The position numbers were made by a program, and so were the translations under genes. From positions 1 through 60,661 of IMG/VR virus record IMGVR_UViG_3300027659_000037: a DNA stretch of 60,661 nt, one strand, 5' to 3'. The notes beneath the pieces were generated by a model, which had not been told where the DNA came from, ran no database searches, and worked only from the letters and a program-made list of their open reading frames with translations. This DNA is from a virus. Shown here piece by piece: positions 30,057-37,274 of this stretch. The first letter of the stretch is position 1; every line of letters starts with the position of its first letter.

Positions 30057-31914
30057 CTTTGAATCCTATTACACCAAGGGCTTGGGCTTCAGAACCCAAA
30101 CCACTGAGGAGTATGTACGTGATCGTCGCTTCGAGGTCATCGGCGTAGGTGTGAAGATTGACGACCAACCGACGACATGGTTCTCAGGAACACATGCTGA
30201 GATAAAAGAACATCTAAAGAAGATCGACTGGAGTGAGGCGGCCCTGCTTGCGCACAACACGCTCTTCGATGGATGTATTCTTTCTTGGCACTTCGACTGT
30301 CACCCTGCCTACCTATTCGATACCTTGTGCATGGCGAGGGCGATACACGGCGTTGATGCAGGGGGTTCGCTTAAGGCATTGGCTCTGCGTTACGAGCTAG
30401 GCGTTAAGGGCGATGAGGTAATACACGCTGAGGGTAAGAAACGGCTCGACTTCACTGAAGAAGAACTCTACCGATATGGTGAGTATTGCAAGAACGACGT
30501 GGAACTTACGCTAAGCCTTTTCCAAGTTCTTGCGAGCGCGTTTCCGCAGAATGAATTAAATCTGATTGACATGACATTGAAGATGTTCACTGAACCTGTA
30601 TTCCATGTGGACGATGTGTTGCTCCAAGACCGACTGATTGAACTCAGAGAAGAGAAGATGGCGTTGCTTCAGACATTGATGGAACAACTCAAATGCAAGG
30701 ACGAGGAAGCAGTTCGCAAGAAGCTGGCAAGTGGCAAGCAGTTCGCTGCTATCTTGACTGAACACAACATCGAAGTACCGATGAAACCAAGTAAGGGTAA
30801 GAAATCCAAAGGGGAGATGACTTATGCGTTGGCTAAAAATGATGAAGGTTTTCTGGCGTTGGCTGAAAGCGATGACGAGTTCATTCAACAACTCTGCGCT
30901 GTCCGACTCGGCACAATGTCCACCCTCGAAGAATCCCGCATTCAACGTTTCATCGACACGGGCAAACGTAACAAGGGACGACTTCCCATTCCTCTCAAGT
31001 ATTATGGCGCTCACACTGGCAGATGGGCTGGCTCTGATAAGGTCAATTTCCAGAATCTCCCAAGTCGAGATAAGAAAAAGAAAACCCTCAAGAACGCAGT
31101 TATCCCACCTGACGACTATGTTGTCATCAACTGCGACTCGTCCCAGATTGAAGCTCGTATCCTCGTTTGGTTGGCAGGGCAGGAAGATGTCGTCGAGCAG
31201 TTTCGCAAAGGAGAGGACGTCTACTCCGTCTTTGCCACCAAGATATATGACCGTCCGATCTCAAAGGCAGATCCTGTGGAACGGTTCGTTGGTAAAACCT
31301 GTATTTTGGGTTTAGGCTATGGGACTGGTGCGTTAAAACTTCAGCACACGCTAAAGACAAGTCCTCCCGGGGCAATCGTCACTGAGGTAGAAGCTAAAAG
31401 TTATGTTGATACATACCGAGAAACCAACGACAAAGTGATTGAGCTTTGGCGTGAGGGTGACAGGGTCATCAAGACCTTGGTTGACTGGCCTGAGGGCAAG
31501 AAGCCGTTCTACTACGGCAAGAACAAATGCTTGGAAGTGCATCCTGAGGGAATCAAACTGCCCAACGGCCTAATGATTCGTTACCCCGAGCTTCACCTCA
31601 ACACTGAAGAATCTAAAAGCCAATACGTGTACAAGTCACGTAAGGGGCCAGTGTCATTGTGGGGCGGCTCGTTGGTGGAAAACGTAGTTCAAGCGTTGGC
31701 AAGGATTGTCGTTGGCGAGCAGATGCTTGAAATACAGAAGCGCCACCGCGTTGCTTTAACAGTTCATGATGCGGCTGTCATCTTAGTTCCTGAGTCAGAG
31801 AAGGACGAGGCGATGAAGTATGTGATCGAGTGCATGTCTGTACCACCCGAATGGGCTAGGGGTTTACCCGTGGCCTGTGAGGCGAAGTATGGACATAGCT
31901 ACGGGGAGTGTTAA
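30037..31914 (+). CDS. DNA polymerase, family A with 3'-5' exonuclease
   Basis: 625 aa from ATG 30037 (MSLITLDFESYY). Exonuclease: DFE at 7-9, LAHNTLFDG with D78 and YCKNDVEL. Polymerase motif A NCDSSQIEAR with D367, motif B RFVGKTCILGLGYGTG and motif C LTVHDAAVIL with H577/D578. The usual Glu after HD is Ala here. It replicates the phage genome with the primase-helicase and SSB genes downstream. Full length. Confidence 0.93.
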   Translation: MSLITLDFESYYTKGLGFRTQTTEEYVRDRRFEVIGVGVKIDDQPTTWFSGTHAEIKEHLKKIDWSEAALLAHNTLFDGCILSWHFDCHPAYLFDTLCMARAIHGVDAGGSLKALALRYELGVKGDEVIHAEGKKRLDFTEEELYRYGEYCKNDVELTLSLFQVLASAFPQNELNLIDMTLKMFTEPVFHVDDVLLQDRLIELREEKMALLQTLMEQLKCKDEEAVRKKLASGKQFAAILTEHNIEVPMKPSKGKKSKGEMTYALAKNDEGFLALAESDDEFIQQLCAVRLGTMSTLEESRIQRFIDTGKRNKGRLPIPLKYYGAHTGRWAGSDKVNFQNLPSRDKKKKTLKNAVIPPDDYVVINCDSSQIEARILVWLAGQEDVVEQFRKGEDVYSVFATKIYDRPISKADPVERFVGKTCILGLGYGTGALKLQHTLKTSPPGAIVTEVEAKSYVDTYRETNDKVIELWREGDRVIKTLVDWPEGKKPFYYGKNKCLEVHPEGIKLPNGLMIRYPELHLNTEESKSQYVYKSRKGPVSLWGGSLVENVVQALARIVVGEQMLEIQKRHRVALTVHDAAVILVPESEKDEAMKYVIECMSVPPEWARGLPVACEAKYGHSYGEC

Positions 31915-31917
31915 GAT

Positions 31918-32112
31918 ATGTCAAGTGTACAAAGACTTATGATTGAGCGGGTTGAGGGTGGGTGGAGGTTGTCTTTCGAGGGGCATAGCCCCTATCCTGA
32001 GAATCCGTACGAAGTATGGTGGCCTGCTTTGCGCAAACATCCTGATGGGACAACATGGGGTAGCACCTTAACCAAAGAAGAAGTGTTGGCACGACTGGAG
32101 AAAGAACTATGA
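31918..32112 (+). CDS. Small early protein
   Basis: 64 aa. IERVEGGWRLSFEGHSPYPENPYEVWWPALRKHPDGTTWGSTLTKEEVLARLEKEL: beta strands then a C-terminal helix. Function unknown. Overlaps the next start. Confidence 0.62.
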   Translation: MSSVQRLMIERVEGGWRLSFEGHSPYPENPYEVWWPALRKHPDGTTWGSTLTKEEVLARLEKEL

Positions 32113-32507
32113 ACGAAACATGGAAACATGAAATAGACAAGGTCTATATGTCTGACGTAATTTGCTTGGAAAAAGAAACTGTTGAGAAAATAGAAGATGG
32201 ACACAGGATGGGCGCTATCTTTAGCAGAAACCCTAGTGAAGGTTCAGTGGTGTTTCATTCCGAGAGTGTTGTTAAAGATTTGAAGTGGGAAGTGACGCAA
32301 AAGGATACGGAAATATACAGACTCAAAGCAGAGCAAGATGAGATTTATGGGTTGCTTGGGTCAGCACATCTTGAACTGCGACAGAACCTTGAGTACGGAT
32401 TCAACCGCAACACAATCAAGTCAACGCTTATCAGCATAGGTCGATACGCACCCAAGCTGAAAGCAAAGATGGATGAGTTGCAAGCCAAGATGGGGGACAA
32501 GCTATGA
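32109..32507 (+). CDS. Coiled-coil early protein
   Basis: 132 aa, basic-acidic helical protein with heptads (KDLKWEVTQKDTEIYRLKAEQDEIYGLL). No motif. Overlaps both neighbours. Confidence 0.6.
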   Translation: MNETWKHEIDKVYMSDVICLEKETVEKIEDGHRMGAIFSRNPSEGSVVFHSESVVKDLKWEVTQKDTEIYRLKAEQDEIYGLLGSAHLELRQNLEYGFNRNTIKSTLISIGRYAPKLKAKMDELQAKMGDKL

Positions 32508-32965
32508 CTGAGTTCAACGACACCGAGCGTATGAGTAGCGTCAAGCAAGAAGCGGTGAGGGCGGCAGTAAACATAAAAGAAGAGTTGACCAAGCTCATTG
32601 CCGACAGCTATGACCAAGGGGTTAAAGACGCATTGGAAGTAGCTCGCAATGCAGCCATCGAAGAAGTGGCACAGCACATTGAAAAGATGCGAGTCTTTGG
32701 CAATGACACGATCAGTAGTTTTGCAATCTATATAAGGGAAATGAAGAAATGCCCTGAGCATGAGCAATCAATTTTGAATTTGGAGTTGAGCGCCCGCGCA
32801 ACAAATGTTTTGAGAGCAGAAAATATTCAAACGATTGGGCAACTGATTGGGCGTTTAAAAGACTGTGACTACTATCTTTCTAAACTGTGTAACTGCGGCA
32901 AAGTCACTGAACACGAGATCAAAAACGCTCTTAAAGAACGTGGACTTTCATGGGGACAGACATGA
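32504..32965 (+). CDS. Protein with RNA polymerase alpha C-terminal-domain-like fold
   Basis: 153 aa. N-terminal helical part to about residue 85; residues 90-153 follow the alpha-CTD pattern: LNLELSARATNVLRAENI, IGQLIGR, then LSKLCNCGKVTEHEI and KNALKERGLSWG. In bacterial RpoA this domain binds UP-element DNA and transcription factors. A phage copy could interfere with or redirect host RNA polymerase, or act as a DNA-binding helix-hairpin-helix unit. Homology is by eye. Confidence 0.8.
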   Translation: MTEFNDTERMSSVKQEAVRAAVNIKEELTKLIADSYDQGVKDALEVARNAAIEEVAQHIEKMRVFGNDTISSFAIYIREMKKCPEHEQSILNLELSARATNVLRAENIQTIGQLIGRLKDCDYYLSKLCNCGKVTEHEIKNALKERGLSWGQT

Positions 32966-33615
32966 GTTATACATGGTCGTTTTCATCATACAAGCAGTAC
33001 GTCAACTGCCCCAAGCAGTACCAAGAAATCAAGGTGCTGAAGCGTTTCTTTGTGAAGCCGACGCAGGAGATGACCTACGGCAACGAGGTACACAAAGCGC
33101 TTGAGCATTACGTCAAGGACGGCACTCCCCTTGCCAAGAACTACGAACGATTCAAAGCGCTGATGGACACACTGATGGAGATTGATGGTGAGAAACATCC
33201 AGAACTGAGGATGGCTCTTGACCGTGACGGCAACGCTAGCGAGTACGGCAAAGGATACTGGGTGCGGGGTATCGTGGACTTGCTCATTTTGGACGACGAC
33301 CTTGCGCACATCCTTGACTACAAGACAGGCAGTAGCAAGTACCCTGATACAAAACAGTTAAAGCTGATGGCACTGATGACCTTTGCTAAGTTTCCTCAGA
33401 TCATGCGAGTCAAGGCTGGCTTGCTGTTCGTGATGCACGATGGGTTCGTCACTGAGGAGTACACCCGAGATCAGATTCCTGCACTGTGGGATGCGTTCAA
33501 GTCTGATCTTGCACGGATGGATGGTTCATACGAAAATGATGTCTGGAACCCAAACCCTACACCCCTGTGCGGCTGGTGTCCTGTGACAACCTGTGACTTT
33601 CATAAAGGACGCTGA
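32962..33615 (+). CDS. Cas4/RecB-like PD-(D/E)XK nuclease with Fe-S cysteines
   Basis: 217 aa from ATG 32962. H44 in GNEVHKALE, D106 (VRGIVDLL) and DYK at 119-121 give the nuclease site. Cys16 plus Cys203, 206 and 211 (CGWCPVTTC) match the 4Fe-4S arrangement of Cas4/AddB-type nucleases. Likely 5'-3' or single-strand DNA processing in replication or recombination. Confidence 0.88.
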   Translation: MSYTWSFSSYKQYVNCPKQYQEIKVLKRFFVKPTQEMTYGNEVHKALEHYVKDGTPLAKNYERFKALMDTLMEIDGEKHPELRMALDRDGNASEYGKGYWVRGIVDLLILDDDLAHILDYKTGSSKYPDTKQLKLMALMTFAKFPQIMRVKAGLLFVMHDGFVTEEYTRDQIPALWDAFKSDLARMDGSYENDVWNPNPTPLCGWCPVTTCDFHKGR

Positions 33616-33617
33616 CC

Positions 33618-33872
33618 ATGCCGTACGAGAACAAACCAAGACCATACAAAAAAGAATATGAACAACAAAAAGACAGAGGCGAGTTACCTAACCGGATGGA
33701 GCGCCAACGCGCCCGAAGAAAACTTGATGCTGAGGGTGTTAGCCGCAAGGGAAAAGATGTTGCGCACGTCAAGGCTTTATCTAAAGGTGGATCAAACAAA
33801 GACGGAGTCCGACTTGAAGCACCAAGCAAGAACCGATCGTTTAAGAGAAAGTCAGACGGTTCAATGAAGTAA
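33618..33872 (+). CDS. Small HNH-like nuclease protein
   Basis: 84 aa. Strongly basic; the C-terminal half VAHVKALSKGGSNKDGVRLEAPSKNRSF fits a degenerate HNH motif (H, N, and the last position not a clear His). Probably a small HNH-type endonuclease; activity is uncertain because the last catalytic residue is not obvious. Confidence 0.68.
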   Translation: MPYENKPRPYKKEYEQQKDRGELPNRMERQRARRKLDAEGVSRKGKDVAHVKALSKGGSNKDGVRLEAPSKNRSFKRKSDGSMK

Positions 33873-33906
33873 TAGTCATCGCGTTAAGGCATGAGTGTGC
33901 GGTGAC

Positions 33907-34013
33907 GGGGGTTTAGTTAACCCCCTCTTAACCATGTCAGTCAAGCGGTGTTTTCGAGGTCTCTCTCTCCTTTCGCACGTCGGGCTTGACCGATTGACCC
34001 CCGTAAGGGGTCA
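33907..34013 (+). promoter_or_regulatory. Two leader stem-loops before the helicase gene
   Basis: GGGGGTT/AACCCCC (33907-33925) and TGACCCC/GGGGTCA (33995-34013), each 7 bp with 5-base loops, in the 165-base gap between the HNH-like and SNF2-like genes. Neither has a proper T-run. Possible attenuator pair or mRNA stability elements. Confidence 0.5.
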
Positions 34014-34037
34014 CAGTTTCATTCAGTAAAGGGTAGT

Positions 34038-35594
34038 ATGCAAGTCATTGATAACACGGCGGTACACATGAAAATACCGTCAAACGAACTTGGTCACTTG
34101 GTCGGGCACATTGAAAGGTGCGAAGTACTAAGAGACGACGGCAAGTTTGCTGAAGTAATGGTGTATTGGGGCATTAAAGAGATGCAACGCCTCATCAAAG
34201 TCTATGGTGATGCGCCGTCCCCAATGTTCAACGAATACGACTGGCCTGGGATGTATACGCCATTCGTCCACCAGAAAACTACTGCCTCATACCTTGCCTT
34301 ACGACAACGGGCCTTTTGCTTTAATGAAGCAGGCACAGGCAAGACATCGTCCGTCATCTGGGCGGCAGACTACCTGATAAATCAAGGACTGGTCAAACGG
34401 ATACTGGTCATCTGCCCACTGTCAATTATGTACTCCGCATGGCAGGCCGACATCTTTAAAACAGCAATGCACCGCACTGTCGGCGTGGCGTACGGCGATG
34501 CGAACAGACGCAAGAAAATCATCAACGGGGAGTACGAATTCGTCATCATTAACTTCGATGGAGTGGGAACAGTTTCCGAAGAAATAGGTAAAGTAGGGTT
34601 TGACCTAATTGTGATTGACGAAGCGAACGCATATAAAACGGTAACTACAAAACGTTGGAAGACCTTGGCAAAACTAATCACTCCCGCAACCCGTCTTTGG
34701 ATGATGACAGGCACACCCGCCTCACAGTCTCCGATGGATGCGTTTGGCTTGGCGAAGCTGGTTAACCCTATCGGTGTGCCCAAGTACATGACATCGTGGC
34801 GCGACAAAGTAATGCACCAAGTAACGCCGTTCAAGTGGGTTCCCAAGGCGACTTCACAGCAGGATGTGTTCAACGCATTGCAACCTGCCATCCGGTTTGA
34901 GAAGGCTCAGTGTCTTGACTTGCCTATGGTCATGTATCAGACCAGAGAGATACCGTTGTCCCCGCAAGCCGCCAAGTATTACAAAGTGCTGAGAGATCAA
35001 CTGCTCATCGAGGCAGTGGGGGAAACAGTCAGTGCTGTCAATGCGGCGGCGAAGCTCACCAAGCTGTTGCAGATTGCTGGTGGCGCTGTCTACACAGACG
35101 ACAGAGAAGTCATTGAGTTTGATGTATCCCCAAGGCTTAACGCCTTGATGGAGGTGATTGATGAGACCAATAACAAGGTCATTGTGTTCGTACCGTACAC
35201 CCACACCATCAAGTTGGTGGCACGGCATTTAAATCAACAAGGAGTAATAAATGAAATCATAGAAGGAAGCGTCAGTGCAAAACTGCGGTCTGACATTATC
35301 AACAAGTTTCAAACCGCAAAGGATCCACGTGTTCTGGTCATTCAGCCACAAGCCGCCTCGCACGGGGTAACGCTGACTGCCGCTGACACAGTGGTGTTTT
35401 GGTCGCCTGTCATGAGCGTAGAAACGTACATACAGTGCATTGCCCGTATCGACCGAGTTGGGCAGGTCAACAGTATGACGGTGGTACATCTACAGGGCGC
35501 GGAGGTTGAGCGCAGGGTGTACCAGATGCTTCAAGGTAAGGTGGATTCACATGAGAAGTTGGTCGATCTTTACAAACAGGAGTTAGGGATATGA
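34038..35594 (+). CDS. SNF2/DEAD-like helicase
   Basis: 518 aa. Motif I GTGKT (99-103), motif II VIDEAN (192-197), MTGTPAS for motif III, and C-terminal helicase motifs V-VI: QPQAASHGVTLTAADTVVFW and QCIARIDRVGQ. This SWI2/SNF2-type helicase is common in phages and probably acts in replication or recombination. Uses its own leader with two stem-loops. Confidence 0.92.
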   Translation: MQVIDNTAVHMKIPSNELGHLVGHIERCEVLRDDGKFAEVMVYWGIKEMQRLIKVYGDAPSPMFNEYDWPGMYTPFVHQKTTASYLALRQRAFCFNEAGTGKTSSVIWAADYLINQGLVKRILVICPLSIMYSAWQADIFKTAMHRTVGVAYGDANRRKKIINGEYEFVIINFDGVGTVSEEIGKVGFDLIVIDEANAYKTVTTKRWKTLAKLITPATRLWMMTGTPASQSPMDAFGLAKLVNPIGVPKYMTSWRDKVMHQVTPFKWVPKATSQQDVFNALQPAIRFEKAQCLDLPMVMYQTREIPLSPQAAKYYKVLRDQLLIEAVGETVSAVNAAAKLTKLLQIAGGAVYTDDREVIEFDVSPRLNALMEVIDETNNKVIVFVPYTHTIKLVARHLNQQGVINEIIEGSVSAKLRSDIINKFQTAKDPRVLVIQPQAASHGVTLTAADTVVFWSPVMSVETYIQCIARIDRVGQVNSMTVVHLQGAEVERRVYQMLQGKVDSHEKLVDLYKQELGI

Positions 35595-36010
35595 GTGCAG
35601 TCGAAGAAATTGAAGACACAAAACTGGATGAATTAGTCAAGGTATACTTGACAATACGTTCAGCACGTGAGAAGATGAAAGCTGAGTGGGAAGGTGAAGA
35701 TAGGGCACTTGAGGATGAGATGAAAGTCCTTGAGCAAAATTTCATGGTGACCTGCAATGAGAGTAATGCCAAAAGCATCCGCACAAACAACGGCACAGTG
35801 ATTCGCAAATTGAACGAACGCTTTACCGTAGCTGATGGCGAAAGCTTCAGAAAGTTTGTGTTGGAGAACGAGGCGGTTGATCTGTTGGAAGCACGTATCC
35901 ATCAGGGCAACTTCAAGGAATTCATAAAGGATCGCGCAGCCGATGGCTTGCCGCCCGGAGTGAATGTAATGAGGGAATTCACGATCACCGTGCGTAAACC
36001 CTCGAATTAA
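35591..36010 (+). CDS. Conserved early protein, coiled-coil N-terminus
   Basis: 139 aa. Helical, acidic N-terminal region about residues 1-55, then a compact domain (IRTNNGTVIRKLNERFTVADGESFRKFVLENEAVDLLEARIHQGNFKEF) and a short beta end. Overlaps the helicase stop. Some resemblance in layout to host-nuclease inhibitor type proteins, too weak to name. Function unknown. Confidence 0.68.
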   Translation: MSAVEEIEDTKLDELVKVYLTIRSAREKMKAEWEGEDRALEDEMKVLEQNFMVTCNESNAKSIRTNNGTVIRKLNERFTVADGESFRKFVLENEAVDLLEARIHQGNFKEFIKDRAADGLPPGVNVMREFTITVRKPSN

Positions 36011-36040
36011 TCAGTCAGTTTAGTAAACAAGGAAAATCAA

Positions 36041-36877
36041 ATGAGTACAGATCTCGCAACAATGTTCAGTGGTGCAATGGTTCCCGTTGAGGGCTTGGAT
36101 GAAGACACACTTGCCGTAGCAGGCGGTGCGCGTTCCAACAAACGCATCTCAATTAAAGGCGGCGTGTTCCGCAAATATTCTGGTGGCAAGGAAATCGGTG
36201 CAATCGAAGACCGCCACATGAACGTCATCTTTGTGAAGATGGCACACAAAGCATCCCGTATGTTCTACGAGGGTGTGTATCAAGAAGGCCAGAAGATCAG
36301 CCCGAACTGCTGGTCAACAGATTCTGAGACCCCTGACGCTGATGTCAAGGCTCCCGTAGCAAGCAAGTGCGCAGACTGCGATAAGGCCGTCAAAGGTTCT
36401 GGTCAAGGTGGTTCTGGTACAGCTTGCCGCCTGTCTTGGCGCACTGCCGTGGTGTTGCCTAATGATCCGGCTGGTGATGTGATGCAGTTGGTTCTCCCCG
36501 CTACATCTGCCTTCGGTAAAGAAGACAACGGTCGTTTCCCATTCCGTCCTTACATCCAGCACCTTGCGTCGCACAACGTAAGCGCTGGCCGGGTGATTAC
36601 TAAGATGGCCTTCGATACGAAATCTCCTACGCCAAAGGTTTTGTTCAGCCCCGCTGGCAAAGTGGAAGATGACGATTTGCAAACTATCGCACGTCAGGCA
36701 AAAAGCCCTGCTGCTGAAGCCGCTGTCAAGATGAACGTCTATCAGGTGGATGTGGCTGGTGAGGTGGAAGTCGCTCAACCAGAATCTGTTCCAGAACCAA
36801 CGAAGGTTGCCTCTGATAAACCCGTCGCTGATGATAAAAATATCTCAGACGTTGTTAAAAAATGGTCTAAGAAGTAA
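36041..36877 (+). CDS. Single-stranded DNA-binding protein candidate
   Basis: 278 aa. Basic middle beta-rich region, Cys90, 110, 113 and 129 as a possible zinc site, and a Lys/Asp-rich variable C-terminus. Between helicase and primase genes, as phage SSBs usually are. No definite OB-fold motif can be read by eye, so this is mainly context. Confidence 0.55.
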   Translation: MSTDLATMFSGAMVPVEGLDEDTLAVAGGARSNKRISIKGGVFRKYSGGKEIGAIEDRHMNVIFVKMAHKASRMFYEGVYQEGQKISPNCWSTDSETPDADVKAPVASKCADCDKAVKGSGQGGSGTACRLSWRTAVVLPNDPAGDVMQLVLPATSAFGKEDNGRFPFRPYIQHLASHNVSAGRVITKMAFDTKSPTPKVLFSPAGKVEDDDLQTIARQAKSPAAEAAVKMNVYQVDVAGEVEVAQPESVPEPTKVASDKPVADDKNISDVVKKWSKK

Positions 36878-36886
36878 GGAGTAAGG

Positions 36887-37207
36887 ATGTCACGGACATA
36901 CAGTAAACCGTTTCTTGATGAGTTGGAGAAGGCAAACCCGAATAGAGTAGGGATTGCCCTAGCTAATGCTTGCGTGAAGGCAAACCTGCCTGCAAAGTAT
37001 GTAGCATATGCGTTAGAGGTGACTCGGATGACGGTCTACAGTTGGTTCCGTGGCAGTCATGTCCGGCATAAAAATATGCTGAAGCTTGAAGCTATTACAA
37101 ACCTCATTGAGAGCGATACCGCAAAGGGTATTCTTCCAGCGACAAGCAATGCACAGGCAAAAGCCTATCTTGAAGACATGGTCGGGAGGTCATTCGACAA
37201 GAACTAA
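36887..37207 (+). CDS. Helix-turn-helix regulator
   Basis: 106 aa. ALANACVKANLPAKYVAYALEVTRMTVYSWFRGSHV is a clear Cro/CI-like helix-turn-helix, followed by a helical tail. A phage transcription regulator or origin-binding protein; could bind one of the operator arrays described here. Confidence 0.72.
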   Translation: MSRTYSKPFLDELEKANPNRVGIALANACVKANLPAKYVAYALEVTRMTVYSWFRGSHVRHKNMLKLEAITNLIESDTAKGILPATSNAQAKAYLEDMVGRSFDKN

Positions 37208-37208
37208 A

Positions 37209-37258
37209 CGGAGGTAACTCCGACATCATCAACCAGAGCGAGCATAGCCTCGCTCTTT
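37209..37258 (+). terminator. Stem-loops in the gap before the primase-helicase gene
   Basis: CGGAG/CTCCG (37209-37222), then AGAGCGAG, loop CATAGC, CTCGCTCT followed by TTTC (37235-37260). The second has terminator shape with a short T-run, so it may only attenuate. Confidence 0.6.
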
Positions 37259-37274
37259 TCAACTCTGGCGAGAC

